Shown: positions 1 to 9,455, counted from the stretch's first letter. The stretch: 64,000 nt of DNA from Betaproteobacteria bacterium (GCA_016868035.1 VGID01000013.1:1-64000), one strand, 5' to 3'. The notes: generated from the sequence alone by a model not told the origin. Numbers and translations: made by a program.

Positions 1-52
1 CACGAAGTTTGGCCACAACCTGCTCGGGCTTTAAACGCACTCCTTTGGGCAT
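1..52 (-). CDS. IS3-type transposase OrfA, N-terminal fragment cut by the window edge
   Basis: Only the first 17 codons are visible: they read MPKGVRLKPEQVVAKLR on the minus strand. The x-PEQVVAKLR pattern is the usual opening of IS3-family OrfA helix-turn-helix proteins, which bind the element ends. A good ribosome-binding site (AAGGA) lies about 7 bases before the ATG at 52. The element would run leftwards out of the window, so family subgroup, length and OrfB cannot be judged. The terminal inverted repeat is presumably in 60-130, where an AGAAAAT/ATTTTCT inverted repeat is visible, but its exact boundary is not certain. It abuts a truncated SDR gene, which suggests an insertion event. Confidence 0.6.
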   Translation of the reverse strand, partial: MPKGVRLKPEQVVAKLR

Positions 53-129
53 TTCTTGATCCTTTCCAGTGTCAGAAAATCGGAATTTTCTCTCACTCGA
101 ACTGGATCAGTTTTTTCACGCCGGTCATC

Positions 130-327
130 GCGCGCGCTCGTGACGTCGAGGCGAAGAAACGCCACCTCCAGGCCTTCCCCGGAGAGCTTGCGCTGCGCCG
201 CCTTGCCCCGGGTTTCGTTGCGCGCCGTGAGCACGACGCGCAGGCCCTTGCGCGCGAGCTGGCGGCAGATCTCGAACCCGATTCCGCGGTTCGCGCCGGT
301 GACGACCGCGATGCGTTTTTCAGCCAT
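130..327 (-). pseudogene. Short-chain dehydrogenase/reductase, 5' remnant interrupted by the IS
   Basis: The first 66 codons encode a Rossmann-fold SDR N-terminus: the TGANRGIG cofactor-binding motif is at residues 11-18, followed by the LTARN segment that selects NADP(H) and the LDVTS segment that ends strand beta-3. SDR enzymes normally have 230-280 residues including a YxxxK catalytic pair. Here homology stops at about base 130 and the frame runs on through unrelated, charged sequence to a stop at 31. The catalytic half is absent from the window. The IS3-like OrfA start lies just beyond. The most likely reading is a carbonyl-reductase-like gene split by the insertion, with the remainder perhaps left of the element. 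Confidence 0.7.
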
Positions 328-543
328 TCGACATTCTCAACCAGTGATTAACTCGTATCAAAAAGACCCAAAAAACTTGAAACCACCGATGAACGCCGAT
401 GAACACAGATAACAACAACCCCATGATCAGCCAAAGGGTTTTATGTTTTCGTCGGCGGGTATCGGCGTTTATCTTCGGTTAACTTTTCCTGATTCTGTTA
501 CCGCCTCTTAATCATTCAATCACTGAGTCACTCAGTCACTTGG
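328..543. repeat. Intergenic repeats: phrase-like GATGAACGCC tract and an 8-bp period array
   Basis: No gene is seen. Bases 382-412 hold the phrase CCGATGAACGCCGATGAAC followed by ACAGATAA; variants recur at 20930 and 22624. Bases 508-543 form an octamer array in which TCA recurs every 8 bases five times (units such as GTCACTCA), ending at the fumC stop codon. Both types belong to the dispersed intergenic repeats seen throughout this window. Confidence 0.7.
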
Positions 544-1944
544 TCAAAGATCGATCTTCCCGACCATATTCTCCGGACGCACCCATTCGTCGAACTGCGC
601 CTCCGTGACATGGCCCAGCGCGAGCGCCGCTTCCTTGAGGGTCGTCCCCTCCTGGTGCGCCTTTTTCGCGATCTCGGCCGCCTTCTCGTAGCCGATGTGG
701 GGATTGAGCGCCGTCACCAGCATGAGCGACTCACGCATCAGTTTCTCGATCCGCTCGCGGTTCGGCTCGATGCCGGCCGCGCAGTGCTCCCTGAAGTTGT
801 CGCAGGCGTGCGCAAGCAGTTTCGCGCTTTGCAGGAAGTTCAGGATGACCAGCGGCCGGAATACGTTCAGCTCGAAGTTGCCCGAGGCCCCGCCGACGTT
901 GATCGCGACATCGTTGCCGAAGACCTGCGCGCACACCATGGTCATCGATTCGGCCTGCGTGGGATTGACCTTTCCGGGCATGATCGAGCTGCCGGGCTCG
1001 TTTTCGGGGATCACGAGCTCGCCCAGCCCGCTGCGCGGGCCGGAGGCAAGCCAGCGGATGTCATTGGCGATCTTCATGAGGGCGGCGGCGAGCGTCTTCA
1101 GTGCGCCGTGCGCGTGCACGAGCGCGTCGCATGAGCCGAGAGCCTCGAACTTGTTCGGCGCGGTGACGAAAGGCAACCCCGTGAGCCGGGCGAGCTCCGC
1201 CGCCACCTTCTCGGAGAAACCGGCGGGCGCATTCAGCCCGGTGCCCACGGCGGTGCCGCCGAGGGCGATCTCGTGGAGATGGGGCAGCGCCGCATCCACG
1301 TGCGCGATCCCGTGATCGAGCTGGGAGGCATATCCGGAAAATTCCTGTCCGAGCGTGAGCGGCGTCGCATCCTGCAGATGCGTGCGGCCGATTTTCACGA
1401 TCCTCGCGAAGACGTTCGCCTTCTTGGCAAGCGTATCGCGCAGCCGCTTCACCGCGGGCTTCAGCTGCATCTCGAGAGCGACCACGGCCGCCACGTGCAT
1501 GGCGGTGGGGAAGGTGTCGTTCGACGACTGCGACATGTTGACGTCGTCGTTCGGGTGCACGCGGCGCCCTTCGCCGCGCAAGCCGCCCATGATCTCGGAG
1601 GCGCGGTTGGCGAGCACCTCGTTCGCGTTCATGTTGGTCTGGGTGCCGGAGCCCGTCTGCCATACCGTGAGCGGGAATTCGTCATCGAGGATCCCGCTCA
1701 AAACCTCGTCGGCGGCCCTCACGATCACCTCGCCCTTCTTCGCATCGAGCAGGCCGAGCGCCACGTTGGTGAGCGCCGCGGCCTTCTTCACCAGCACCTG
1801 CGCATGCACCACCTCGACCGGCATGCGCTCGCCCGGGAACCGGAAGTGTGCGAGGCTGCGCTGCGTCTGCGCGCCCCACAGGCGCTCTTCCGGAACCTTG
1901 ATCTCTCCCATCGTGTCGCGCTCGACGCGCATGCGGCCGCTCAC
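544..1944 (-). CDS. fumC: Class II fumarate hydratase
   Basis: Catalyses reversible hydration of fumarate to L-malate in the TCA cycle, as an oxygen-stable cytosolic homotetramer. The superfamily signature [13 protein letters not shown] lies near residue 320, and [14 protein letters not shown] and the catalytic-His segment ([11 protein letters not shown]) are intact. The frame is open to 2037, but the family begins at [14 protein letters not shown] at 1944 has GGAGGT five bases upstream and gives 466 residues; the ATG at 1932 gives 462 but has poorer spacing. The extra upstream residues look untranslated. It lies downstream of maeB's stop on the same strand with a 114-base gap, so the two malate-metabolising genes may be co-transcribed only if transcription continues from maeB's side; no terminator is visible between them. 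Confidence 0.95.
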   Translation of the reverse strand: MSGRMRVERDTMGEIKVPEERLWGAQTQRSLAHFRFPGERMPVEVVHAQVLVKKAAALTNVALGLLDAKKGEVIVRAADEVLSGILDDEFPLTVWQTGSGTQTNMNANEVLANRASEIMGGLRGEGRRVHPNDDVNMSQSSNDTFPTAMHVAAVVALEMQLKPAVKRLRDTLAKKANVFARIVKIGRTHLQDATPLTLGQEFSGYASQLDHGIAHVDAALPHLHEIALGGTAVGTGLNAPAGFSEKVAAELARLTGLPFVTAPNKFEALGSCDALVHAHGALKTLAAALMKIANDIRWLASGPRSGLGELVIPENEPGSSIMPGKVNPTQAESMTMVCAQVFGNDVAINVGGASGNFELNVFRPLVILNFLQSAKLLAHACDNFREHCAAGIEPNRERIEKLMRESLMLVTALNPHIGYEKAAEIAKKAHQEGTTLKEAALALGHVTEAQFDEWVRPENMVGKIDL

Positions 1945-2058
1945 CCTGCACCTCCCTTGCGTAATTTCGCGATCAACCGAGGAACGAGCGCGACGCCCTG
2001 CCTCATTCGCGTATTTTCCCCGCTCCGGGACCGCCAAGTCATCTTCACCCGCACCGCG

Positions 2059-4353
2059 CTAGATGAGGGCACGCTGCTCCCCGCGGCTCGCGCCGGCGTC
2101 CACCACGGTAAGGGCGGTCATGTTGACGATGCGGCGCACCGTGGCCGAAGGCGTGAGGATGTGCACCGGCCAGCCGGTGCCGAGCAGGATCGGCCCCACC
2201 GTGATGCCGTCACCGGCCGCCGTCTTGAGCAGGTTGAAGGCGATGTTCGCCGCGTCGAGCGTGGGCATCACCAGCAGGTTGGCCTCCCCGCGCAGCCGCG
2301 AATTGGGAAAGACGCGCGCGCGGATCTCGGCGGAGATCGCGGCGTCGCCGTGCATTTCGCCGTCCACCTCCAGGTCGGGCGCGAGCTGCTCGATGAGCGC
2401 CAGCGCCTTGCGCATCTTGACGGCGGTCGGCGTGTCGGCCGTGCCGAAATTCGAGTGCGAGAGCAGCGCCACGCGCGGCACGATGCCGAAGCGCCGGATT
2501 TCCTCGGAAGCGAGCACCGCGACCTCGGCGACCTGCTCGGCCGTGGGATCGAAGTTGACATAGGTGTCACAGATGAACACCGTGCGCCTCGGCAGCAGCA
2601 GCATGTTCATGGCCGCGTAGCCCTTCACGCCCGGCTGCCGGCCGAGCACCCGGCCGATGAAACGCAGGTGCGTTTCGTACCTGCCCAGCACGCCGCACAG
2701 CATGGCGTCGGCCGCTCCCATGTGCAGGAGCATCGCCCCGATCAGGGTGCTGTTGCGGCGCATGTCGAGCTTGGCGATCTCGGGGGTGACGCCCCGGCGC
2801 TCGGCAAGCTTGTGGTAGGCCGTCCAGTACTCACGGTAGCGCGGATCGCTGTTGGGGTCCACGAGCTCGAAGTTCTCGTCGCGCTTGAGCCGCAGCCCCA
2901 GCCGCTCGATGCGCATCTGCACCACATCGGGCCGCCCGACGAGCACCGGGCGCGCCATACCCTCGTCCACCACGACCTGCGCGGCCTGCAGCACGCGCTC
3001 CTCCTCGCCCTCCGCGTAGACCACGCGCTTGGGGGCGCCCTTGGCCGCCTCGAAAACCGGCTTCATGATCAGTCCGGAGTGGTACACGAACTGGTCCAGG
3101 CGGTCGCGGTAAGCCTCCAGATCGGCGATCGGCCGGGTCGCGACGCCGCTCTTCATGGCCGCCTCGGCGACGGCCGGCGCGATCTTGGCGATCAGCCGCG
3201 GATCGAACGCCCGCGGAATCAGGTACTCGGGCCCGAACCGCATGTTCTGCCCGCCGTAGGCCAGGGAAACGATGTCCGACTGCTCGGCCTGCGCGAGCTG
3301 GGCGAGCGCGTGCACCGCCGCGAGCTCCATTTCGCGCGTGAAGGTCGTCGCCCCCACGTCGAGCGCGCCGCGAAAGATGAACGGGAAGCACAGCACGTTG
3401 TTCACCTGGTTCGGATAGTCGGAGCGCCCGGTCGCGATCACTGCATCCGGTTTCACCGCCTTCGCGGCCTCGGGCCGGATTTCGGGCTCCGGATTGGCGA
3501 GCGCGAGGATCAGCGGGCGCGCGGCCATGCGCTTGACCATCTCGGGCTTGAGCACGCCCCCCGCGGATACGCCGAGGAAGATGTCCGCGCCGTCGATGAC
3601 GTCGGAGAGACTGCGGCCCTCGGTCTCGATCGCGTAGCGCTCTTTCTCGGGGTCCATCTCTTCCTTGCGGCCCTTGTAGACAACACCCTTGATGTCGGTC
3701 ACCACGATGTTCGAGCCCGGAAGCCCCATGTCCACGAGCAGGTTCAGGCAGGCGATCGCCGCCGCACCGGCGCCCGAGCACACCAGCTTCACACGCCCGA
3801 TGTCCTTGCCGACTACCTTGAGCCCGTTCAGGATCGCCGCGCCGACAATAATCGCCGTGCCGTGCTGGTCGTCGTGAAACACCGGGATCTTCATGCGCGC
3901 GCGCAGCTTGCGCTCGACGATGAAGCACTCGGGCGCCTTGATGTCCTCGAGGTTGATGCCGCCGAACGTCGGCTCGAGCGCGGCGACGATCTCGACGAGC
4001 TTGTCCGGGTCGCGCGCGTCCACCTCGATATCGAAGACGTCGATGCCCGCGAACTTCTTGAACAGAACGCCCTTGCCTTCCATCACCGGCTTCGAGGCGA
4101 GCGGTCCGATCGCGCCCAGGCCCAGCACCGCCGTGCCGTTGGTGATCACCGCGACGAGGTTGCCGCGCGCGGTCAGCGTGTGCGCTTGCGACGGGTCGCT
4201 CACGATGGCCTCGCACGCCGCCGCCACTCCGGGCGTATACGCCAGGGACAAGTCCCGCTGGTTGATCATGCCCTTGGTCGGCGCCACCGAGATCTTGCCG
4301 GGAGTGGGCAAACGGTGGTACTCGAGAGCGGCCTTGCGCAGTTGGTCGTCCAT
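2059..4353 (-). CDS. maeB: NADP-dependent malic enzyme with C-terminal phosphotransacetylase-like domain
   Basis: Oxidatively decarboxylates malate to pyruvate with NADP+, supplying NADPH and linking the TCA cycle to acetyl-CoA. Residues 1-420 are the malic enzyme core: YTPGVAAAC, the metal/substrate segment FHDDQHGTA and the nucleotide-binding [11 protein letters not shown] are visible. Residues 430-760 are the phosphate acetyl/butaryltransferase-like domain typical of MaeB, which in the family binds acetyl-CoA regulators rather than acting as a transferase. Length 764 matches MaeB (about 760). The ATG at 4353 ([13 protein letters not shown]) was chosen; the frame extends to a GTG at 4392 but the added residues are not family-like. 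No strong Shine-Dalgarno is visible at either start. Proline iminopeptidase is divergent. Confidence 0.93.
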   Translation of the reverse strand: MDDQLRKAALEYHRLPTPGKISVAPTKGMINQRDLSLAYTPGVAAACEAIVSDPSQAHTLTARGNLVAVITNGTAVLGLGAIGPLASKPVMEGKGVLFKKFAGIDVFDIEVDARDPDKLVEIVAALEPTFGGINLEDIKAPECFIVERKLRARMKIPVFHDDQHGTAIIVGAAILNGLKVVGKDIGRVKLVCSGAGAAAIACLNLLVDMGLPGSNIVVTDIKGVVYKGRKEEMDPEKERYAIETEGRSLSDVIDGADIFLGVSAGGVLKPEMVKRMAARPLILALANPEPEIRPEAAKAVKPDAVIATGRSDYPNQVNNVLCFPFIFRGALDVGATTFTREMELAAVHALAQLAQAEQSDIVSLAYGGQNMRFGPEYLIPRAFDPRLIAKIAPAVAEAAMKSGVATRPIADLEAYRDRLDQFVYHSGLIMKPVFEAAKGAPKRVVYAEGEEERVLQAAQVVVDEGMARPVLVGRPDVVQMRIERLGLRLKRDENFELVDPNSDPRYREYWTAYHKLAERRGVTPEIAKLDMRRNSTLIGAMLLHMGAADAMLCGVLGRYETHLRFIGRVLGRQPGVKGYAAMNMLLLPRRTVFICDTYVNFDPTAEQVAEVAVLASEEIRRFGIVPRVALLSHSNFGTADTPTAVKMRKALALIEQLAPDLEVDGEMHGDAAISAEIRARVFPNSRLRGEANLLVMPTLDAANIAFNLLKTAAGDGITVGPILLGTGWPVHILTPSATVRRIVNMTALTVVDAGASRGEQRALI

Positions 4354-4396
4354 GGGCAGCGTTGTTGTCGACGGTCGTGCGCCGAGCGGCACGGTG

Positions 4397-4429
4397 TGTC
4401 CGTTCCAACGCGCGCAGTTAAGCCGGCGC
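4397..4429 (-). repeat. REP-like 35-bp motif, copy 1
   Basis: Read on the minus strand it gives GCGCCGGCTTAACT followed by GCGCGCGTTGGAACGGAC, nearly identical to copies at 33380 and 33429 and related to those at 7559-7880, 9418 and 53676. It sits in the divergent maeB/pip promoter region. Confidence 0.7.
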
Positions 4430-4575
4430 GATGCGTCCGGCTTTAACGGAAATTATACCGGATGGTCGTGCGCATCCCTTTCGCGAAACGCCTTCACGCC
4501 TCGCATGGCCCGCACGCGGCGACAATTGCCTCAGCGCCACCGCTTTGTGCTATGTTTCTGGGCGGATTTTCCGCC

Positions 4576-5544
4576 ATGGCCGACCTACCTACCAGCGCGC
4601 GCGCCGAACTCTATCCCGAGATCGAGCCGCACCGCGCCGGCATGCTTGCGCTCGACGCGACGCATACCATGTACTGGGAGGAATCCGGGAACGCCGCGGG
4701 CACGCCGGTGCTGTTCTTGCACGGCGGCCCCGGAGCGGGCTCTTCGCCCGCGCACCGGCGCTTCTTCGATCCCGCGCACTACCGCATCGTGATCTTCGAC
4801 CAGCGCGGCGCCGGCCGCTCCACTCCCCTCGGCGAGCTGCGCGAGAACACGACCCCGCATCTCGTGGCCGACATCGAACGGCTGCGCCGGCACCTCGCCG
4901 TCGAGCGCTGGCTCGTGTTCGGGGGCTCGTGGGGCAGCACGCTCGCGCTTGCCTATGGCGAAGCGCACCCGGAGCGCTGCACGGGCTTCATCCTGCGCGG
5001 CGTGTTCCTGTGCCGCAAGAGCGAGATCGAGTGGTTTCTCTACGGCCTGCGCGGCTTCTTCCCGGAGGCGTGGCGGACTTTTGCCGCGATCATTCCGCCG
5101 GAAGAGCGCGGCGACCTGCTCCGCGCCTATTACCGGCGCCTCACCGATCCCGACCCCGGCGTGCACCTGCCGGCGGCGCGCGCGTGGAGCACATACGAAG
5201 GCCTGTGCTCGACGCTGCTGCCCAGCCCCGAGACCGTCGCCTATTTCGCAGGAGACAACGTCGCGCTGGGGCTTGCCCGCATCGAGGCGCATTACTTCAG
5301 CCACGACATCTTCCTGCCGCAGGACGCACTGCTCGCGAATGTCGGGCGCGTGCGGGAGCTGCCCTGCACCATCGTCCAGGGTCGCTACGACGCGGTGTGC
5401 CCGATCGTCACGGCGGACGAACTGCACGAAGCGTGGCCGGAAGCGGAGTACATTGTGGTTCCGGACGCCGGGCACTCCGCGTGGGAGCCCGCGATCTGCG
5501 CCGAGCTGGTGAAAGCGACCGAGCGGTTCAAGGCGTGGCGCTAG
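4576..5544 (+). CDS. pip: Proline iminopeptidase (alpha/beta hydrolase, peptidase S33)
   Basis: Releases N-terminal proline from peptides in the cytosol. The product of 322 residues shows the oxyanion loop HGGPGAG, a family-specific DQRGAGRS segment, the nucleophile elbow GGSWGS, the acid in GRYDAVCP and the catalytic His in GHSAWEP, all in the expected order. The ATG at 4576 ([18 protein letters not shown]) gives the usual family length; an upstream ATG at 4552 or a GTG at 4462 would add a non-conserved tail. It stands alone, divergent from maeB, and ends before a large repeat element. Substrate preference cannot be read from sequence; other S33 peptidases are close. Confidence 0.9.
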   Translation: MADLPTSARAELYPEIEPHRAGMLALDATHTMYWEESGNAAGTPVLFLHGGPGAGSSPAHRRFFDPAHYRIVIFDQRGAGRSTPLGELRENTTPHLVADIERLRRHLAVERWLVFGGSWGSTLALAYGEAHPERCTGFILRGVFLCRKSEIEWFLYGLRGFFPEAWRTFAAIIPPEERGDLLRAYYRRLTDPDPGVHLPAARAWSTYEGLCSTLLPSPETVAYFAGDNVALGLARIEAHYFSHDIFLPQDALLANVGRVRELPCTIVQGRYDAVCPIVTADELHEAWPEAEYIVVPDAGHSAWEPAICAELVKATERFKAWR

Positions 5545-5552
5545 CAGACCCT

Positions 5553-5868
5553 CGTTCCGGTTTCGATGTTCCGGGTTTCGTGTTGCTTGCGGCGGCTACG
5601 CCCCCCGGCTTTCCGGTTCCCGAGACTCGAAACCCGAAGCCGTCAGCGGGTTTTTACGGCAGCAGCGGCCTCCGACGGGCCATCCGCAAGCAAACAGTAC
5701 GGTCGCGTCGGCCACCTGCCCGCAGCCTCGGAATGGGACATCGCGAGGAATCGGCACCAATCCGTCGGCTGCTGCGCGCCTGCCCGCTCCAGCCTGCGGC
5801 AGTCCGAGTCCGGCGCGTCCTCCTTGGGTCGCATCCCCGCCAATAAACGGCGGGGCCCCTGCTCCGCC
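5553..5868. repeat. Inverted heptamer arms plus dispersed element copy 1
   Basis: Bases 5553-5582 (GTTTCGA/GGTTTCG-like units) and 5610-5640 (CGAAACCCGAAG) form two oppositely oriented arms of roughly 7-bp period around a short core. From about 5645 to 5845, on the minus strand, lies a copy of a dispersed element whose most conserved block is GGATGCGACCCAAGGAGG (about 5816-5840). Other copies are at 52085-52310 and 54590-54790. No credible gene is seen in this stretch. Confidence 0.65.
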
Positions 5869-6840
5869 CTACGGCAGCAGTACCGTCGATCCCGTGGTCT
5901 TGCGCCCCTCGAGATCGCGGTGCGCCTGCGCCGCTTCGCGCAACGGGTAGGTCTGGTTGATCGAGATCTTCACCGCTCCGCTCTTGACCACCGCGAAGAG
6001 TTCGTTCGCGGCCCCCACCAGGTCCTCGCGACTGCTCGTGTAGTGAAACAGCGAGGGGCGCGTGAGGAAGAGCGAGCCTTTCTGGGCCAGGATCGCGAGA
6101 TTGAACGGCGGGACCGCTCCCGAAGAATTGCCGAAGCTCGCCATCAGCCCGCGCGGCCGCAGGCAGTCGAGCGAATCCATGAAGGTGTCCTTGCCCACGC
6201 CGTCGTAGACCACCGGAACGCCCTTGCCTTTCGTGACTTCCTTGACGCGCTCCACGAACTTCTCCTTCGACGTCACGACCACGTGCTTGCAGCCGGCCTT
6301 TTTCGCGAGCACCGCCTTCTCGTCGCTGCCCACCGTGCCGATCACGGTGGCGCCCAGGTGCTTCGACCATTGGGAAAGGATCTGTCCCACGCCGCCCGCT
6401 GCGGCATGCACGAGGACCGTATCGCCTTTCTGCACTTTGTAGGTTCGGCGGCACAGATACCACGCGGTCATGCCTTTCAGCATGATCGCCGCGGCGACCT
6501 TGTCGTCAATGCCCTTCGGCACCTTCACCATGCGCGCGGCTTGCCGCAACAGCAGCTCCGCGTAGGAACCGATCGGCTGCGCGTAGGCGACGCGGTCGCC
6601 GATCTTGAACTCTTTCACCTTGGGACCAACCGCCTCCACCACGCCCGCGCCTTCCATGCCGAGGCCGGTGGGCAGTTGCATGGGATAGAGGCCGGTACGG
6701 TGATAGGTGTCGATGAAATTCAGACCGATGGCCGTGTTGCGCACCAGCACCTCGCCTTCACCCGGCGCGCCGACCTGCACCGCCTCCCAGCGCAGCTTCT
6801 CCGGCCCGCCGTGCTCATAGACGCGAATTGCGTGAGGCAT
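5869..6840 (-). CDS. qor: NADPH:quinone oxidoreductase (zinc-independent MDR family)
   Basis: Reduces quinones with NADPH; a soluble member of the medium-chain dehydrogenase/reductase family. The 323 residues match the family length (about 325). Visible are the N-terminal GroES-like domain with GLNFIDTYHRTGLY, GLGMEGAGVVEAVG, and the nucleotide-binding HAAAGGVGQ near residue 150. The zinc-binding cysteine cluster of alcohol dehydrogenases is absent, as expected for Qor. The start is firm: AAAAGGAG lies five bases upstream of the ATG. It is a single gene between repeat-rich gaps. Alternative activity as a 2-haloacrylate or crotonyl-type reductase cannot be excluded. Confidence 0.9.
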   Translation of the reverse strand: MPHAIRVYEHGGPEKLRWEAVQVGAPGEGEVLVRNTAIGLNFIDTYHRTGLYPMQLPTGLGMEGAGVVEAVGPKVKEFKIGDRVAYAQPIGSYAELLLRQAARMVKVPKGIDDKVAAAIMLKGMTAWYLCRRTYKVQKGDTVLVHAAAGGVGQILSQWSKHLGATVIGTVGSDEKAVLAKKAGCKHVVVTSKEKFVERVKEVTKGKGVPVVYDGVGKDTFMDSLDCLRPRGLMASFGNSSGAVPPFNLAILAQKGSLFLTRPSLFHYTSSREDLVGAANELFAVVKSGAVKISINQTYPLREAAQAHRDLEGRKTTGSTVLLP

Positions 6841-7051
6841 ACGTTCTCCTTTTATTGTGCGGGGACAGTCAAAAGAGGTGATTAAACCACATTTTTCCGG
6901 CGCGCCGCACCGCGCGCTCCACCGTGTGGACTCGCGCGCCGGCGTATTCGGCTTCGCCGCTCACAGCGCAGGGCAGTCTCGCCGATCGCGCCGCGACGGC
7001 CTCGTCGTGCGGCCTGCCGGGCCCCGGCGCGCTGCCGCAGGAGCTGCTCTG

Positions 7052-7465
7052 CTAACGAGCGCGCAGGACCCGCGCCGCCCGCGCGACGTCGCGCTGCTTT
7101 ACCCAGAAGATCGCACCGAAGCGCGCCCCGCCCGCGGCCACCGCGTCCATCGCGACCATGTTGATCCCCGCCTTGGCAAGCCTGCTGCAGATGCCGGCAA
7201 CGGCCCCGGCCTTGTCCGTGCCCTGCGCCAGGAAAACCGTCTTCTTCTTGCTCACCTTAAAGCCCAGCTTGCGCGCGGCGCGTGTGAACTTGGCCACGTC
7301 GTACGGGATGAAATCGACCTGCGCGCGCCCGGCGTTCGGGAAACCCGTGAACGCGCGCAGATTGACACCATGCGCGGCAAGCCCGTTCAGCAAACGCGCA
7401 CCCTGGCCTGCGCGGTTGGGGGTCCTCATGCTGAAATAATGCGCCTTGCGGATAGTCGTAGCCAT
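7052..7465 (-). CDS. Small ACT-domain protein
   Basis: Encodes 137 residues made of two ACT-like repeats: residues 5-65 (SMRTPNRAGQGARLLNGLAAHGVNL, a typical beta-alpha ACT start) and 72-135 (VFLAQGTDKAGAVAGICSRLAKAGINM). ACT modules bind amino acids or other small ligands and usually control an enzyme; here they stand alone with no catalytic domain, so the protein is probably a regulatory or sensor protein. The ATG has AAAGGAGGG at good spacing. Neighbours (quinone reductase, dioxygenase) do not point to a pathway. The partner or ligand is unknown. Confidence 0.8.
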   Translation of the reverse strand: MATTIRKAHYFSMRTPNRAGQGARLLNGLAAHGVNLRAFTGFPNAGRAQVDFIPYDVAKFTRAARKLGFKVSKKKTVFLAQGTDKAGAVAGICSRLAKAGINMVAMDAVAAGGARFGAIFWVKQRDVARAARVLRAR

Positions 7466-7502
7466 GCTTGCCCTCCTTTGATTGAAACCGATATGCGAGA
7501 GT

Positions 7503-7882
7503 ACAGCCGCCGATTGAACGGCAGCCTGCTGTCTGTTTCGGACTGGTTAGCCTGATCCAGCGCTCTTTTTCCGGACTGTCTCCACCGCCGGTTGAGCGGC
7601 GGCGAGCCGTCCGTTTCGAACCGGCGGACTTAATCCGGCGCTCGGCGTCCGGATTAAGCATAATTATGCTCCGACACGCGCGCGAAAGCACTCCGGAAAA
7701 CTTCGGAGCGGACGCCACATCGTAGTCGACTTCGCAACAAGCGAAATCGCCGGTTGAGCGGCCATGTTTGGCCCCTCTCGAACCGGCGCTCGGCGTCCGG
7801 ACGGATACAACCGCCGGTTGAACGGCGGCCTGCTGTCCGGCTCGAACCGGCGGATTTAATCCGGCGCTTGGCGTCCGGATTG
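7503..7882. repeat. Cluster of four REP-like units
   Basis: Four related 55-75 bp units lie at about 7506-7580, 7585-7655, 7747-7801 and 7809-7880. Each begins with a CCGCCGGTTGA.CGGCGG hairpin, passes through TCGAACCGGCGG and ends in GGCGTCCGGA; unit 3 has lost the middle TTAATCC part. Read on the minus strand each contains the same 35-bp motif found singly elsewhere in the window. The 455-base gap between the ACT gene and the dioxygenase holds nothing else except the short palindrome CATAATTATG near 7660. Confidence 0.75.
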
Positions 7883-7920
7883 AGGTGCATTAGCATGACG
7901 GCAAATCGCTGGAGGACCCT

Positions 7921-8814
7921 ATGGATCAGCCGGACAACAGGCGCATCGCGGTCACACCCACTGGCGCGGCGCTCGGTGCCGACGTGGCGGGCATTGACCT
8001 CGCGCAGCCGCTCGATGACGCGGCGTTCAGGGCCGTCGAAGCGGCGTGGCACCAGCATCTCGTGCTGCGCTTCCGCGGCCAGCGCCTCGATGACCCCGGC
8101 CTGCTCGCGTTTGGTCGCCGCTTTGGCGAACTCGACAGCGCACCGGTGCATGCTACGCGTGACGCCGACCACGATCCGTACCCCGAGATCACGGTGATGT
8201 CGAACATCAAGGTGGACGGCAAGCCAATCGGCAATCTCGGCCATTACGAAGCGGAGTGGCATACCGACATGTCCTACAACGAGCGATGCCCGATCGGCAG
8301 TCTGCTCTACTCGCTGGAGGTGCCTGCCGAGGGGGGCGACACCGGTTTCTGCAACATGTACCTCGCCCTCGAGACCCTCCCCGCCGAGCTCAAGCGCGCC
8401 ATCGTCGGCAAATCCTGCAAGCACGACGCGAGCCGCAACAGCGCCGGCGAACTGCGTAGGGGGTTCAAGGAAGCAACCGACCCGCGCGAGACTCCGGGCG
8501 CCGTGCACCCGATCATCCGCACGCATCCGGACACGCGCAGAAACGCATTGTTCCTCGGGCGCCGGCGCGACGCCTACGTCATGGGGCTGCCGCTCGATGA
8601 AAGCGAAGACCTGTTGAACCGGCTGTGGGCCCACGCGGCCAAGCACGAGTTCGCCTGGTACCAGAAGTGGAAAGTAGGCGATCTCATCATGTGGGACAAC
8701 CGATGCACGATGCACCGCCGGGATGCATTCGATCCGAATGCACGGCGGCTGATGCATCGCACGCAGATCAAGGGCGACAAGCCGTTCTTTGATCCCGCAT
8801 CGGTTGCGGCGTAG
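7921..8814 (+). CDS. TauD/TfdA-family Fe(II)/2-oxoglutarate dioxygenase
   Basis: Couples oxidative decarboxylation of 2-oxoglutarate to hydroxylation of an unidentified substrate (taurine, alkyl sulfates, 2,4-D or gamma-butyrobetaine-like compounds in characterised relatives). The facial triad is intact: H114 and D116 in WHTDMSY and H265 in CTMHRRD; R276 or R280 in the following RRLMHRTQ segment would bind the 2-oxoglutarate carboxylate. Length 297 is typical. GGAGG sits five bases before the ATG. No transporter or regulator is adjacent. The last 35 codons are duplicated directly downstream. Confidence 0.9.
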   Translation: MDQPDNRRIAVTPTGAALGADVAGIDLAQPLDDAAFRAVEAAWHQHLVLRFRGQRLDDPGLLAFGRRFGELDSAPVHATRDADHDPYPEITVMSNIKVDGKPIGNLGHYEAEWHTDMSYNERCPIGSLLYSLEVPAEGGDTGFCNMYLALETLPAELKRAIVGKSCKHDASRNSAGELRRGFKEATDPRETPGAVHPIIRTHPDTRRNALFLGRRRDAYVMGLPLDESEDLLNRLWAHAAKHEFAWYQKWKVGDLIMWDNRCTMHRRDAFDPNARRLMHRTQIKGDKPFFDPASVAA

Positions 8815-8997
8815 GCTCATGCGCCGCTCGGCGGCGCGTTAGCCGAAGCCACAACCCCAAACGATGCACCGCCGGGATGCATTCGATCCGAATGCACGGC
8901 GGCTGATGCATCGCACGCAGATCAAGGGCGACAAGCCGTTCTTTGATCCCGCATCGGTTGCGGCGTAGGCTCATGCGCCGCTCGGCGGCGCGTTAGC
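8707..8997 (+). repeat. 137-bp direct duplication of the dioxygenase 3' end
   Basis: Bases 8707-8843 and 8861-8997 are identical over 137 bp, with a 154-bp period and 17 unique bases between. Each unit spans the last codons of the dioxygenase, its stop codon and a GCGCCGC-TCG-GCGGCGC hairpin that could serve as a weak terminator but lacks a T tract. Perfect identity implies a recent event. Confidence 0.95.
8861..8968 (+). pseudogene. Duplicated C-terminal fragment of the dioxygenase
   Basis: A perfect copy of the final 36 codons, from the codon before MHRRDAF through the stop. It carries only the distal iron ligand and the arginine, so it cannot be an enzyme. It has no ribosome-binding site of its own. 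Confidence 0.9.
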
Positions 8998-9072
8998 GGC
9001 GGTAAGGCCATCTGTACCGGCACCAGCAGGCCGCCACGGCGTGGCCGTCGGCCTGCGGGAGCGGGCGGAATG

Positions 9073-9354
9073 CTACTCGCTTTTGCCCCGGTCGGCGGGC
9101 TTGTTTTGCGCGACGCCGGCGCTGAGCGACTCGAGCGCGGCCTTCTGCATCTCGAGGGTCTTGATCGTCATCTGCACGAAGCCCACGTTCATCGTGAGCC
9201 AGTTCTCGACGGTCTTCAGCTCGCCGATTTTCTTCGCGATCTCCTCGACATTCGCGGTCGGCGTCAACATTCCCGGGATCGGAAACGACAGTGGATTCCA
9301 CATCTTCTGCATGAACTCGAACAGATCCTTGGGCAGGTCCGATTGTTGCGCCAT
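9073..9354 (-). CDS. PhaM-like polyhydroxyalkanoate granule-associated protein
   Basis: The 93-residue product matches the conserved N-terminal module of the PhaM family: an F/W-rich start with PIPGMLTPTANVEEIAKKIGELKTVENWL followed by a helix MNVGFVQMTIKTLEMQKAALESL. In Ralstonia, PhaM binds PHA synthase and DNA, activating polymer synthesis and distributing granules. Characterised PhaM proteins have a longer basic C-terminal tail for DNA binding; here the tail is only PADRGKSE, so DNA binding is doubtful. GGAGGAG precedes the ATG. No pha genes are nearby. Family assignment is from recalled sequence pattern. Confidence 0.7.
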   Translation of the reverse strand: MAQQSDLPKDLFEFMQKMWNPLSFPIPGMLTPTANVEEIAKKIGELKTVENWLTMNVGFVQMTIKTLEMQKAALESLSAGVAQNKPADRGKSE

Positions 9355-9394
9355 GGCTCCTCCTATACCGCGCGTGTCTCCGCGTCTATTATAG

Positions 9395-9455
9395 GGTTAA
9401 AGCGGACGGCAACAGCCGCTGCTTTAACCGCGCGAGTTCGAAGAGACGATCGTGT
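9395..9455 (+). repeat. REP-like copy with long hairpin
   Basis: GGTTAAAGC at 9395-9403 and GCTTTAACC at 9421-9429 form a 9-bp stem. The right part continues as CCGCGCGAGTTCGAAGAGACG, a diverged copy of the 35-bp REP-like motif. It lies upstream of the gene at 9501. Confidence 0.65.

Noticed and set aside
1273-4446. Very long open frame opposite fumC and maeB (and similar ones at 30018-33089 and 55347-57821)
   Set aside because: They mirror real genes on the other strand; high G+C in the third codon position opens the antisense frames. They have no ribosome-binding site and no recognisable domain.
8836-8848. GCGTTAGCC as an integron attC core
   Set aside because: The GTTRRRY box lacks a paired RYYYAAC core and L boxes, and no integrase is present.
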